Assembly (NCBI GenBank): GCA_038210185.1
Contig: JBBQWX010000003.1
Coordinates: 6,520 to 70,519 of the forward strand
DNA from: Fodinibacter sp038210185
GTDB taxonomy: Bacteria; Actinomycetota; Actinomycetes; Actinomycetales; Dermatophilaceae
Direction: 5' to 3'
Length of the DNA stretch: 64,000 nt
Positions within the stretch are counted from its first letter, which is position 1. Each line of letters opens with the position of its first letter. Positions 1 through 9,333 of this stretch are shown piece after piece. The translations under genes were made by a program, and so were the position numbers. The notes under the pieces are model-generated. The model did not search any database. It had not been told where the DNA came from and worked only from the letters and a program-made list of their open reading frames with translations.

Positions 1-507
1 CTGGTCACCGGCGGGGTCGGGCCGTGGCTGCCGTTCCAGATGCTCGGTGCCGCCTGGGTCGGTTGCGGCGCCGGCCTGCTGCCCCCGCTTCGGGGCCGCG
101 CCGAGGTGATCGTGCTGGCGGGCTACGGCGCGGTGGCCGGGCTGGTCTACGGCCTGCTGCTCAACCTGTCGTTCTGGCCCTTCACCACCGGCCTGAGCGG
201 TGAGCTGTCGTTCGTGGCGGGGGGACCGGTGCTCGAGAACCTCCACCGTTTCCTCGTCTTCACCCTGGCGACCAGCCTCGGCTGGGACGTCATGCGGGCC
301 ATCACCACCGCCGTGCTCGTGCTCGTCACCGGCCGCGCCGTGCTCGGAGCGCTGCGGCGGGCGGCCCGCCGGGCAGCGTTCGAGGAGCCCGTCAGCTTCG
401 CGCCGCCGTCGGGACGGGGGACGGATGCCGTGCCCCGGCATCCGCTCGCCGACCCGGCGGAACCGCAGCCGGCCCGCCCCGCCGACGTGGCACGATCGAG
501 CCCATGA
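1..507 (+). CDS. ECF transporter S (substrate-binding) component, 5'-truncated
   Basis: The reading frame is open from base 1, so the N-terminus lies outside the window; 168 residues are visible. They form at least three hydrophobic segments and end in a basic, proline-rich tail. The stretch around ENLHRFLVFTLATSLGWDVMR followed by a basic RRAARRA tail resembles actinobacterial ECF S components that bind a vitamin and couple to the A/A'/T energising module. The substrate cannot be told from this fragment. The stop overlaps the next start (ATGA at 504-507), so the two genes are probably translationally coupled. The rest of the transporter would lie upstream of base 1. Confidence 0.7.
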   Translation: MVTGGVGPWLPFQMLGAAWVGCGAGLLPPLRGRAEVIVLAGYGAVAGLVYGLLLNLSFWPFTTGLSGELSFVAGGPVLENLHRFLVFTLATSLGWDVMRAITTAVLVLVTGRAVLGALRRAARRAAFEEPVSFAPPSGRGTDAVPRHPLADPAEPQPARPADVARSSP

Positions 508-1043
508 GCAACCTCGAGGTGCACCACAACGCCGCGTGGCTGAGCCGCGAAGAGCTCGACTTCGCCCGTGAGAAGCTGCCCATCCTCTACGTCGACGCCG
601 TGCCGGTGCGGGTCGACGAGCGCGGAGCGGTGACAGCGGTCGGGGTGTTGCTGCGGCTCGGCGCCGACGGCGACGTCTGCCGCGAGCTGGTGTCCGGGCG
701 GGTGCTGCACCACGAGCGGGTCAGAGCGGCCCTGCTGCGGCACATCGAGAAGGACCTCGGCCCGATGGCCCTGCCGCGCGTGCCCCCGAGCCCGCAGCCC
801 TTCACCGTGGCCGAGTACTTCCCGACCCCCGGCGTCACCCCCTTCCACGACCCGCGCCAGCACGCCGTGTCGCTGGCGTTCGTGGTGCCGGTCGCCGGCG
901 ACTGTGCGCCACAGAACGACGCGCTCGACCTCACCTGGCTCACCCCCGAGCAGGCACTCGACCCGTTGGTGCAGGCCGAGATGGAGCGCGGCCACGGGGT
1001 GTTGCTGCGGCAGGCGCTGGCCCATCTCGGCCACGCCGTGTGA
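504..1043 (+). CDS. DUF4916 / NUDIX-hydrolase-like protein
   Basis: A 179-residue protein that matches, from memory, the actinobacterial DUF4916 family, which is NUDIX-like (N-terminal NAAWLSREE, then a long beta-rich core with RVRAALLRHIEKDLG). A canonical Nudix box is not obvious, so catalytic activity is uncertain. The start ATG overlaps the stop of the ECF S component. The family is often encoded alone in Actinobacteria and has no firm function. I infer a small hydrolase or nucleotide-binding protein. Confidence 0.75.
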   Translation: MSNLEVHHNAAWLSREELDFAREKLPILYVDAVPVRVDERGAVTAVGVLLRLGADGDVCRELVSGRVLHHERVRAALLRHIEKDLGPMALPRVPPSPQPFTVAEYFPTPGVTPFHDPRQHAVSLAFVVPVAGDCAPQNDALDLTWLTPEQALDPLVQAEMERGHGVLLRQALAHLGHAV

Positions 1044-1480
1044 CTCACGACGCCTGAGGCAGCTTCGCGGGATGAGCATCGATGATGGCGACCCGACGGC
1101 GACCCGGCCAGCCGTGCTCGTCCATGATCTGGGCGGCGCGCGCTCGTTGTCGGCTACGGCCGCATCGTCATCCACGCGGCAGCATGGTTCACCCTCGCCC
1201 TGTTTCGCCACACGGACGCAGTAGGTGGTCGGTTCACCGGACAGCCGCTCGGGCGCCACTGAACTTCCGTGACCCCGACGGCATCGCTCTCGAGCTCCAC
1301 GCACTGACCGAGGTCCACTCCGCGGCCCCGGCCGACCTGAGAACCTGCGACGTCACGGACGAAACGGTGCGCGAGACCGCAACGCCTGCTGGGCGACGAC
1401 TTCCCCACGCTCTGAGGCCACCGGCGGCCGCTCCGGGGGGGGCATCATCGAGAGCGGAGCCGAGACGGGAGGGAAACGCC
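1044..1480. other. Gap of 437 bp with gene remnants only
   Basis: I see no intact gene here. Codon-position GC bias is weak compared with neighbouring genes. A VOC-family fragment lies at 1259-1303 on the plus strand. On the minus strand, near 1082-1150, a short stretch reads RAAQIMDEHGWPG, which resembles the start of DUF6624-type proteins but is not extended by a frame. The region looks like decaying coding DNA. Confidence 0.4.
1259..1303 (+). pseudogene. C-terminal fragment of a VOC (glyoxalase/bleomycin-resistance) protein
   Basis: The frame reads LNFRDPDGIALELHA, the usual last strand and metal-ligand region of vicinal-oxygen-chelate proteins (FRDPDG...LE). The upstream sequence in this frame is arginine-rich and does not resemble the rest of the fold, and no alternative frame restores it. 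I take it as a remnant of a lost gene. The same frame stays open into the YCII gene that follows. Confidence 0.4.
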
Positions 1481-1813
1481 ATGGCGAGGTTCGTGACGAT
1501 CGGGTACGGCGACGAGGCCGGCCACCAGGCCACCGCGGCCGAGGTGCGCGACGCCGCGCACGCACACGATGCGCGGCTGGTCGGCGCGGGGGCCGAGATG
1601 GGGACTGCAGGCACGCCGGTGCAGGTGCGCAACCCGAACGCGGCAGGCGTGCAGACGCAGGAGGGCGCGTTCATGACCTCGGCCCTGCCGGTCGCGGGGT
1701 TCGCGGTGATCGAGGCCGACACCCTCGCCGACGCCGTCGAGATGGTGTCACGCACGCCCTGCGCGGTGGCCCGGGGTGTCGTCGAGGTCTGGCCGCTCGA
1801 TTCCGGCAGCTGA
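1481..1813 (+). CDS. YCII-related domain protein
   Basis: A 110-residue protein starting at an ATG preceded by GACGGGAGGGA. It has the ferredoxin-like layout of small YCII/DGPF proteins: N-terminal strand MARFVTIGYGD, a helix, a central segment with FMTSALPVAGFAVIEADTLADAVEMV, and a short C-terminal strand VVEVWPLDS. In this family the equivalent of AGFAVIEA forms part of the putative active site. Function is unknown; some relatives sit beside sigma factors, but none is seen here. The longer open frame upstream contains only a VOC remnant, so the ATG at 1481 is preferred. Confidence 0.7.
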   Translation: MARFVTIGYGDEAGHQATAAEVRDAAHAHDARLVGAGAEMGTAGTPVQVRNPNAAGVQTQEGAFMTSALPVAGFAVIEADTLADAVEMVSRTPCAVARGVVEVWPLDSGS

Positions 1814-1905
1814 CCACTGGCCACGGACCGCTGACCACGGACGGCTGGCCACGGACCGCTGACCGCTGGCCACGGACCGCTGGCCACGGACCGCTGGCCA
1901 CTGAG
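1814..1905. repeat. Degenerate tandem repeat of CTGGCCACGGACCG
   Basis: About six imperfect copies of a 13-15 bp unit (CTGGCCACGGACCG, CTGACCACGGACGG and variants) fill the space between the YCII stop and the convergent acyltransferase stop. No strong stem is evident, so I call it a tandem repeat rather than a terminator. Confidence 0.7.
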
Positions 1906-1908
1906 CCG

Positions 1909-2667
1909 TCAGGTGTTGAACTTGTCCCGGGTGCGGGTCATGTCGTGCAGGTCTGCGGCGTGGGCCTGCTCCAGCGTGGGCGCGGTGCCGCCGAGGCGGG
2001 CCGGCACGTAGCGCAGGTCGTCGCAGAAGAGCACCGGGTAGGCAGCCTGCTGGGCGTCGAGCTGGGCCTGCATCACGGCCTTGAGGCGCGCGGTGGCGGC
2101 CATGACGTCGTCACGACGGCCGATCTCGATCGGTTCCCCGACGGTGATGCTGACCGGGATCCGCGAGCCCGGGCGCATGTGCTTGGGCAGGTTCTTGGTC
2201 CACACCCGTTGGGCACCCCAGATGGTCGTGGGCAGCACCGGCACCCCGGCCACCTGGGCCATCTTCACTGCGCCCGGCTTGAACTCCTTGAGCTCGAACG
2301 AGCGCGACATGGTGGCCTCGGGGAAGACCCCGACGATCTCGCCGGCCCGCAGCGCACGGATGGCCGCGGCGAACGCCTCGCCGCCCTTGTGCCGGTCGAC
2401 CGGGATGTGCTTCATGCCGCGCATGAGCGGCCCGGCGACCCGGTGGGTGAAGATCGACTTCTTCGCCATGAACCGCACGTAGCGACGGTGCGGCCAGGCC
2501 GGCAGGCCGGCATACGTGAAGTCGAGGTAGGAGGTGTGGTTGATCGCCATCACCGCCCCGCCGGTGACCGGCACGTGCTCCTCCCCGCTGATCCTGAAGC
2601 GGGTGCCCTGGAGGAAGAAGAGGGTCTTGGCCGTCGAGATCACCGGCCGGTACACGGGGTCGTTCAT
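1909..2667 (-). CDS. 1-acyl-sn-glycerol-3-phosphate acyltransferase family protein (PlsC-like)
   Basis: A 252-residue acyltransferase. Motif I, NHTSYLD (H44 and D49), holds the catalytic HX4D pair. Motif III is FPEATMSRS at about residues 115-123. Motif IV-type VPVLPTTIWGA follows. Such enzymes transfer acyl chains to lysophosphatidate or related lipid acceptors at the membrane. The single hydrophobic stretch near residues 10-20 is short. ATG at 2667 is chosen because the longer upstream reading is arginine-rich and unlike the family. The gene diverges from valS about 120 bp away, so the two promoters share that interval. Confidence 0.88.
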   Translation of the reverse strand: MNDPVYRPVISTAKTLFFLQGTRFRISGEEHVPVTGGAVMAINHTSYLDFTYAGLPAWPHRRYVRFMAKKSIFTHRVAGPLMRGMKHIPVDRHKGGEAFAAAIRALRAGEIVGVFPEATMSRSFELKEFKPGAVKMAQVAGVPVLPTTIWGAQRVWTKNLPKHMRPGSRIPVSITVGEPIEIGRRDDVMAATARLKAVMQAQLDAQQAAYPVLFCDDLRYVPARLGGTAPTLEQAHAADLHDMTRTRDKFNT

Positions 2668-2785
2668 GGTGCTCACCCTAGGCCAGCGCCGGGCACCGAT
2701 CGCGTGGCGGTGGCCCCGGTCCGGCCCCCCACGTCGGCCGAAACCCGAGTCAACCGGGCCGCCGTCGTCTGGGAGGATGTCCCCC

Positions 2786-5455
2786 ATGACCGAGCGCCTC
2801 TCCTCCCTTCGCCATGCCTGCGTTCCGGAACGGCCGTCCCTCGACGGTCTCGAGGACAAGTGGGCCGCGGTGTGGCAGGAGCAGGACACCTACGCGTTCG
2901 ACCGTGAGGCGGCGCTTGCCGGCCCGCGCGAGGCGGTCTTCTCGATCGACACCCCGCCGCCCACGGCATCCGGCTCGCTGCACATGGGTCACGTCTTCAG
3001 CTACACGCACACCGACTGCATGGCCCGCTACAAGCGGATGGCGGGCCTCAACGTCTTCTATCCGATCGGGTGGGACGACAACGGTCTGCCGACCGAGAAG
3101 CGCGTGCAGAACTACTACGGCGTGCGCGGCGACGCGTCGCTGCCGTACGACCCCGACTTCGAGCCCCCGTTCCGCGGTGACGCCCGCAGCACCAAGGCTG
3201 CCGACGAGAAGCCGATCTCGCGGCAGAACTTCATCCAGCTGTGCGACGAGCTCACCGTGCGGGACGAGGAAGCCTTCGAGGCACTGTTTCGCCGGATCGG
3301 CCACAGCTACGACTGGTCGATCTCGTACCGCACCATCGACGACCACTCCCGCGCCACCGCCCAGCAGGCCTTCCTGCGCAACCTCGCCCGTGGTGAGGCC
3401 TACCAGGCCGAGGCGCCCGGGCTGTGGGACGTCACGTTCCAGACCGCGGTCGCCCAGGCCGAGCTCGAGGCCCGTGACTACCCCGGTCACTACCACCGCG
3501 TGGCCTTCCACGGCCCCCACGGCCCGGTCCACGTCGAGACCACCCGGCCCGAGCTCATTCCGAGCTGCGTCGCGCTGATCGCCCACCCCGATGACGAGCG
3601 CTACCAGGCGCTGTTCGGAACGACCGTCAGCACACCGCTGTTCGGCGTCGAGGTGCCGGTGCTCGCGCACCCGGCCGCCGAGATCGACAAGGGCGCGGGC
3701 ATCGCGATGTGCTGCACCTTCGGTGACCTCACCGACGTGCTCTGGTGGCGCGAGCTGCGCCTGCCGACCCGCTCGGTGATCACCCGCAGCGGCCGGCTCC
3801 AGCGCGAGGTGCCCGAGTGGCTCGTCGGCGGCCCCGGGGAGCACCTGTACGACAACGAGATCGCGGGCAGGACCGCGTTCGGCGCTCGCGAGGCCGTCGT
3901 GTCGGCGCTGCGCGACAGCGGCGACCTCGAGGGCGAGCCGACCCCCACCAAGCGGATGGCGAACTTCTACGAGCGGGGCGAGAAGCCGCTCGAGATCGTC
4001 ACCTCGCGCCAGTGGTACATCCGCAACGGCGGCCGCGACGTCGACCTCAACGCCGCGCTCGTAGCGCGTGGTGACGAGATCGACTTCCACCCCTCCTTCA
4101 TGCGCTCTCGCTACGCGAACTGGGTCGGCGGGCTCAACGGCGACTGGCTGGTCTCGCGCCAACGCTTCTTCGGGGTGCCGATCCCGGTCTGGTACCCCGT
4201 CGACGCCGACGGCGAGCCCGACTTCGAGCACCCGATCGTGCCGACCGAGGCCGAGCTGCCGGTCGACCCGGCCGCCAATCCACCGGCGGGCTTCACCGAG
4301 CGCCAGCGCGGCGAGCCCGGTGGCTTCCTCGGGGACCCCGACATCTTCGACACCTGGGCCACGTCGTCCCTGACGCCGCAGATCGCCGGCGGCTGGCGCG
4401 GCGCCGACAGCCCCGAGCCCGACCCGCTGTTCGACAAGGTCTTCCCGATGGACGTGCGCCACCAGGGCCACGACATCATCCGCACCTGGCTGTTCTCGAC
4501 CGTGGTGCGCTCCCACTACGAGTTCGGCACGGTGCCGTGGGCGCACGCCGCCATCAGCGGCTGGATCCTCGACCCGGACCGCAAGAAGATGAGCAAGTCG
4601 CGCGGCAACGTCGTCACCCCCGAGGACCTGCTCAAGGAGCACAGCGCCGATGCCGTGCGCTACTGGGCCGCCAGCGGTCGCCTCGGCACCGATGCCGCCT
4701 ACGACACCGGCCAGATCAAGGTCGGCCGGCGCCTGGCCATCAAGGTGCTCAACGCGAGCAAGTTCGCCCTGTCCTTCGGTCGGGCCCCCGTGGGGACCGA
4801 CGAAGTCGGTACCATCGGGGCGGTCGACGGCGACCTCGCGACGCAGGTGACCGAGCCGCTCGACCGGTCGCTGCTCGCCGGGCTGCGCGACGTCGTCGCC
4901 AAGGCCACGGCCGGCTTCGAGGCGTGGGACTTCACCCGCGCGCTCGAGGTCACCGAGCAGTGGTTCTGGGTGTTCTGCGACGACTACCTCGAGTTCGTCA
5001 AGGACCGCGCGTACGGCGCCCAGGGGGATGCCGCTGCCGCCAGTGCCCGTGCGACGCTTCGGATCTCGCTCGACGTCGTGCTCCGGCTGTTCGCCCCGGT
5101 GCTCCCCTACGTCACCGAGGAGGTCTGGTCCTGGACCAATGACGGCTCGGTGCACCGGGCCTCTTGGCCGGCCGTCGACGAGGTGCCCGCGGGCGGTGAC
5201 CCAGCCCTGCTCGGTGCTGTCGGCGCCGCCCTCGCCGCGGTGCGTAAGGCGAAGTCCGAGGCGAAGGTCGGGATGCGCGCCGAGGTGCCGTCCATGACAC
5301 TGGTGGGGCCGGATGCCGTTGTGGCGCACGTCCGCTCGGCGGAGGCCGACCTGCGCGCGGCCGGCAAGCTCACCGGCATCCTGCAGTTCGCGGCCGGCGA
5401 CGAGGTGGCGGCGCGCGACGTCGAGCTGGTGCCGGTCGCCAAGCCCACCTCCTGA
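2786..5455 (+). CDS. valS: Valine--tRNA ligase
   Basis: An 889-residue class I synthetase. The HIGH signature is SLHMGH at residues 64-69 and the KMSKS loop is KKMSKSRGN at about 600. The CP1 editing domain lies between them, with GHYHRVAFHGPHG and a long insertion. The C-terminal anticodon-binding helices end in a short coiled-coil-like tail. The entry motif DTPPPTASG and the WDDNGLPTE signature are the form typical of Micrococcales ValS rather than the PPPNVTG form of E. coli. The ATG at 2786 has GGGAGG nine bases upstream; an in-frame ATG at 2777 is too close to that site. It charges tRNA-Val in the cytoplasm. The usual partner folC is not in this window. Confidence 0.95.
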   Translation: MTERLSSLRHACVPERPSLDGLEDKWAAVWQEQDTYAFDREAALAGPREAVFSIDTPPPTASGSLHMGHVFSYTHTDCMARYKRMAGLNVFYPIGWDDNGLPTEKRVQNYYGVRGDASLPYDPDFEPPFRGDARSTKAADEKPISRQNFIQLCDELTVRDEEAFEALFRRIGHSYDWSISYRTIDDHSRATAQQAFLRNLARGEAYQAEAPGLWDVTFQTAVAQAELEARDYPGHYHRVAFHGPHGPVHVETTRPELIPSCVALIAHPDDERYQALFGTTVSTPLFGVEVPVLAHPAAEIDKGAGIAMCCTFGDLTDVLWWRELRLPTRSVITRSGRLQREVPEWLVGGPGEHLYDNEIAGRTAFGAREAVVSALRDSGDLEGEPTPTKRMANFYERGEKPLEIVTSRQWYIRNGGRDVDLNAALVARGDEIDFHPSFMRSRYANWVGGLNGDWLVSRQRFFGVPIPVWYPVDADGEPDFEHPIVPTEAELPVDPAANPPAGFTERQRGEPGGFLGDPDIFDTWATSSLTPQIAGGWRGADSPEPDPLFDKVFPMDVRHQGHDIIRTWLFSTVVRSHYEFGTVPWAHAAISGWILDPDRKKMSKSRGNVVTPEDLLKEHSADAVRYWAASGRLGTDAAYDTGQIKVGRRLAIKVLNASKFALSFGRAPVGTDEVGTIGAVDGDLATQVTEPLDRSLLAGLRDVVAKATAGFEAWDFTRALEVTEQWFWVFCDDYLEFVKDRAYGAQGDAAAASARATLRISLDVVLRLFAPVLPYVTEEVWSWTNDGSVHRASWPAVDEVPAGGDPALLGAVGAALAAVRKAKSEAKVGMRAEVPSMTLVGPDAVVAHVRSAEADLRAAGKLTGILQFAAGDEVAARDVELVPVAKPTS

Positions 5456-5467
5456 CCGCGTCCCGGC

Positions 5468-5550
5468 TTTCCCGCCCGATGCGGGAACCTTCACCTTCGC
5501 ATCGGAACAGTTCCAATGCGAACGTGAAGGTTGCCGCTTGATGCGGGAAA
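5468..5550. repeat. 83-bp imperfect palindrome between convergent genes
   Basis: Centred on base 5509, the arms match as TTTCCCGC (5468-5475 with 5543-5550), AACCTTCAC (5486-5494 with 5524-5532), TTCGCAT (5496-5502 with 5516-5522) and GGAAC (5504-5508 with 5510-5514). The only breaks are single mismatches and one 10-base unpaired block. It lies between the stop of valS and the stop of the convergent gene, so it may serve as a bidirectional terminator. It is longer and lower in GC than a normal terminator. Confidence 0.85.
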
Positions 5551-5563
5551 GTTGGGATGGGGG

Positions 5564-6235
5564 TCAGGCCGGTGCGGCGCCGAGGTCCGGGGCGTACGTC
5601 CGCGACCGCACCGTGCGCAACCCGGTGGGACGCACGGCCACCCACGGCACGTCCCAGCCGCTGAGCCCCAGCCTGCGGTGCACGACGGTGTCGCGGCGCA
5701 GGTGGTCGACCCGGCCGCTGGCGGGGTCGTAGACGTCGAGCATCCGGTCGCCGTCCCCAGGCAGCACCAGCACGACGTGTCTCGGGGCCAGCGTGTTGCC
5801 GACGTAGAGCAGGGCCGGCTCGCCCTCGGCGACCACCTCGACCAGCGTGTCGAACGACGCGACGAGGTCGTCCTCACCACCGGGGCGCAGCACGTCGAGG
5901 GTGTACAGGGTGCCGATCCGGGCCGCGCCGTACTCGAGCTCGCGCAGCGCCCCCCAGGGCGGGGTGCCGAGCCGCCGGGGCCAGGGCAGGTTCGGGCGGT
6001 GGCCACCGGCGAACAGGCTGTTGGTACGCCGCATCACGACCCGCTCGTACGCCGCGAAGCGCTCCGCCTCGCTCGCCCCACTCGGTGAGCCCGGCGGGTT
6101 GGGTCGCCCGGTGTGCACCCAGGACGCGAAGAGTGGGTCGACCAGCATCCGGGCGACGGTGAGGCACGCCGAGCCGCAGGTCACCGCGGACTGCTGCACT
6201 GGGCCGGTGTCGCCGGCGCGGAGTCGATAGGCCAT
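5564..6235 (-). CDS. Hypothetical protein with peptidase C39-like (papain-fold) features
   Basis: A 223-residue protein I do not recognise by name. It has the order of residues seen in C39-like cysteine peptidases: TCGSACLTVARM with Cys20 in the nucleophile position after a Gln-rich lead (VQQSAVTCG), then PRHVVLVLPG with His153, then DVYDPASG with Asp170. There is no signal peptide or membrane segment. In bacteria this fold processes leader peptides or cleaves peptides. Here no bacteriocin precursor or ABC exporter is nearby. The ATG at 6235 is preceded directly by GTG at 6238, which lies 6-7 nt after a TAACGAT box and could be a leaderless start. The role is inference. Confidence 0.6.
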   Translation of the reverse strand: MAYRLRAGDTGPVQQSAVTCGSACLTVARMLVDPLFASWVHTGRPNPPGSPSGASEAERFAAYERVVMRRTNSLFAGGHRPNLPWPRRLGTPPWGALRELEYGAARIGTLYTLDVLRPGGEDDLVASFDTLVEVVAEGEPALLYVGNTLAPRHVVLVLPGDGDRMLDVYDPASGRVDHLRRDTVVHRRLGLSGWDVPWVAVRPTGLRTVRSRTYAPDLGAAPA

Positions 6236-6298
6236 CACGCCCCCATCGTTACCGCGCCAGGGCTCCCAACGCCACCACCGGTCGGGTTGTGTGTTTCC

Positions 6299-6471
6299 GT
6301 GTCCTCGCTCACCCTGCTCGTCGTCGGCCGGGCCGCCGCTGCGCCACGCCCGGCCCGCGTCATCCCGGGCCTGCCCGACGACGCCCTCGCGTCACTCTTG
6401 TTCGTCATGGTGCGCGCCTGGCTCGCCGGGCACGAGGACCGCAGCACCGTCGCCGCCGCCGCGGCCAGGAC

Positions 6472-6475
<4 letters not shown>
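6299..6475 (+). CDS. Small hypothetical protein (58 aa)
   Basis: A short frame with strong GC at third positions (CTC ACC CTG CTC GTC GTC...) from a GTG at 6299 to TAG at 6473-6475. The product reads as a hydrophobic start, then VIPGLPDDALASLLFVMVRAW and an alanine-rich end. I do not recognise a family. Its stop codon overlaps that of clpX on the other strand (the shared bases are CTAG at 6472-6475). There is no clear ribosome binding site, so it may be a remnant or a chance frame. Confidence 0.35.
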
Positions 6476-7761
<1,286 letters not shown>

Positions 7762-7796
7762 GGATGTACCTTCCCTCGGCTCGAGCAACGTACCCG

Positions 7797-7802
7797 ACGC
7801 TA
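7797..7802 (-). promoter_or_regulatory. Predicted -10 box of the clpX promoter
   Basis: On the minus strand the bases read TAGCGT, about 36 bases before the GTG of clpX. No good -35 box is visible at the right distance, which fits a promoter that needs an activator. The ClgR-type palindrome lies about 70-80 bases upstream of the implied start. Confidence 0.45.
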
Positions 7803-7860
7803 CCTTTCGACGCGGGTGACCACCTCCATTGAAGCCTCCGCGCGTTGCGCGCGTCGCCTT

Positions 7861-7879
7861 GTTCCGCTCAGAGCGCAAC
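7861..7879. promoter_or_regulatory. Candidate ClgR operator upstream of clpX
   Basis: The 19-bp element GTTCCGCTCAGAGCGCAAC is a near-perfect inverted repeat around base 7870. Its core matches the CGCYNANRGCG operator I recall for the actinobacterial activator ClgR, which controls clp genes. A second such site precedes clpP1. Confidence 0.65.
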
Positions 7880-7889
7880 CCTGCAACGA

Positions 7890-7926
7890 CGGATGCCGTC
7901 CGCTCCTGGGAAGCGGACGGCATCCG
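7890..7926 (-). terminator. Terminator hairpin after clpP1-clpP2, built from an inverted motif pair
   Basis: A perfect 15-bp stem (CGGATGCCGTCCGCT with its complement at 7912-7926) and a 7-base loop lie 23 bases downstream of the clpP2 stop. There is no U-tract. Each arm contains the over-represented 10-mer GGATGCCGTC. A nearly identical stem sits at 50240-50276. Confidence 0.75.
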
Positions 7927-7948
7927 GGGTGCTGCGGGTCGGGACCCG

Positions 7949-8593
7949 TCAGGTGGTGTTCTTGCGCGAGGCGAGCACCTCGTCGATCAGGCCGTACTCC
8001 TTGGCCGCCGCGGCGGAGAGGATCTTGTCGCGCTCGATGTCCTTGCGCACCAGCTCGACGTCGCGGCTGGAGTGGTGCGCGATGGTGTCCTCGAGCCATC
8101 CGCGCATGCGGATGATCTCGTTGGCGTGGATCTCGAGGTCGGAGGCCATGCCCCCGGTGCCCTCGATCGCCGGCTGGTGGATGAGCACCCGGCTGTTCGG
8201 CAGGGCGAACCGCTTGCCCTTGGCGCCGGCGCCGAGCAGCACGGCCGCGGCGGAGGCGGCCTGGCCGATGACGAAGGTCTGCACGTCGGGGCGGATGTAC
8301 TGCATGGTGTCGTAGATCGCGGTCATCGCCGTGAACGAGCCACCGGGGCTGTTGATGTACATCAGGATGTCGCGGTCGGGGTCCTGGGACTCCAGCACGA
8401 TGAGCTGCGCGATGACGTCGTCGGCGGAGGCGTCGTCGACCTGCACCCCGAGGAAGATGATGCGGTCCTCGAAGAGCTTGGTGTAGGGGTCGAGGCGCTT
8501 CATGCCGTACGAGGTGCGCTCCTCGAACTGCGGCAGGATGTAACGGCTCGAGGGGCCGGGCACGTGGAGGCGGCTGGTCAGGTCTGAGTTCAT
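7949..8593 (-). CDS. clpP2: ATP-dependent Clp protease proteolytic subunit 2
   Basis: A 214-residue serine protease subunit. Ser114 sits in IGQAASAAAVLLGAG, His139 in LIHQPAIEG, and the aspartate in ERDKILSA at about 189. In Actinobacteria ClpP1 and ClpP2 form a mixed double heptamer that works with ClpX or ClpC. The second ATG at 8593 is chosen because GAGAG lies six bases before it, whereas the first ATG (8599) is almost touching that site. It lies 29 bases downstream of clpP1 and is cotranscribed with it. Confidence 0.97.
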   Translation of the reverse strand: MNSDLTSRLHVPGPSSRYILPQFEERTSYGMKRLDPYTKLFEDRIIFLGVQVDDASADDVIAQLIVLESQDPDRDILMYINSPGGSFTAMTAIYDTMQYIRPDVQTFVIGQAASAAAVLLGAGAKGKRFALPNSRVLIHQPAIEGTGGMASDLEIHANEIIRMRGWLEDTIAHHSSRDVELVRKDIERDKILSAAAAKEYGLIDEVLASRKNTT

Positions 8594-8622
8594 GTTCATC
8601 TCTCGCGTCGTCTCGGCCGGAG

Positions 8623-9246
8623 TCAGGAGGTCACCGGGTTGTCGACCCCGGGACCCGCCATCGTCGCCTTGGTGATGACCTGGTCGACGAAGCCGTACTC
8701 CTTGGCCTCCGGGGCGGTGAACCACCGGTCGCGGTCGGAGTCCATCTCGATCTGGTCGACGCTCTGGCCCGTGTGCTGGGCGATGAGCTCGGCCATCTGC
8801 TTCTTGATGTGCAGCAGCTGCTCGGCCTGGATCTTGATGTCGGACGCCGTGCCGCCGATGCCGCCCGAGGGCTGGTGCATCATGACCCGAGCGTGCGGGG
8901 TGGCGTAGCGCTTGCCGGGCTCGCCGGCCGACAGCAGGAACTGGCCCATCGAGGCGGCCATGCCCATGGCGACGGTGGCGACGTCGTTGGGGATCCATTG
9001 CATGACGTCGAAGATCGCCATGCCGGCGGTGACGGACCCGCCCGGGGAGTTGATGTACAGCCAGATGTCCTTCTTGGGGTCCTCGGCTGCGAGGAGGAGC
9101 ATCTGCGCGCAGATCGCGTTCGCGTTGTCGTCGCGCACGTCGGACCCGAGGAAGATGATCCGCTCCTTGAGGAGTCGGTTGTAGATGTGGTCGTCCAGGC
9201 CGGCCTGGGGGCCCGGGCCGGCGGCGACGATCTCGGTGCTGGTCAC
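8623..9246 (-). CDS. clpP1: ATP-dependent Clp protease proteolytic subunit 1
   Basis: A 207-residue ClpP. The triad is Ser99 in MGMAASMGQFLLSAG, His124 in MMHQPSGG and an aspartate in DSDRDRWFTAPEAKEYG at about 173. It starts at a GTG (9246) with GAGGAGCGAC upstream. It is the first gene of the clpP1-clpP2 operon. A TAGGGT box and a ClgR-type palindrome lie upstream at 9289-9294 and 9334-9351. Confidence 0.97.
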   Translation of the reverse strand: MTSTEIVAAGPGPQAGLDDHIYNRLLKERIIFLGSDVRDDNANAICAQMLLLAAEDPKKDIWLYINSPGGSVTAGMAIFDVMQWIPNDVATVAMGMAASMGQFLLSAGEPGKRYATPHARVMMHQPSGGIGGTASDIKIQAEQLLHIKKQMAELIAQHTGQSVDQIEMDSDRDRWFTAPEAKEYGFVDQVITKATMAGPGVDNPVTS

Positions 9247-9288
9247 GCTGGAGTCGCTCCTCGTCAGATCGGGTGCTGCTTGTCGTTG

Positions 9289-9294
9289 ACCCTA
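9289..9294 (-). promoter_or_regulatory. Predicted -10 box of the clpP1-clpP2 promoter
   Basis: The minus strand reads TAGGGT about 43 bases before the clpP1 start. The ClgR-like palindrome centre lies near -60 relative to the implied transcription start, a position suited to activation. Confidence 0.45.
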
Positions 9295-9333
9295 ACGCCC
9301 GGCTCCGGCGCTCCACTCCCCGCCTCCCTCGAT

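Noticed and set aside
1044..1480. Intact VOC (glyoxalase) gene
   Set aside because: Only the last strand is recognisable; upstream frames do not continue the fold.
2777..2785. Upstream ATG of valS at 2777
   Set aside because: It lies directly against the GGGAGG site; ATG at 2786 has normal spacing.
2750..5494. Long minus-strand frame (914 codons) opposite valS
   Set aside because: It is an antisense shadow: composition is that of a high-GC third-position mirror (Gly/Arg/Asp/His runs), and valS is unambiguous.
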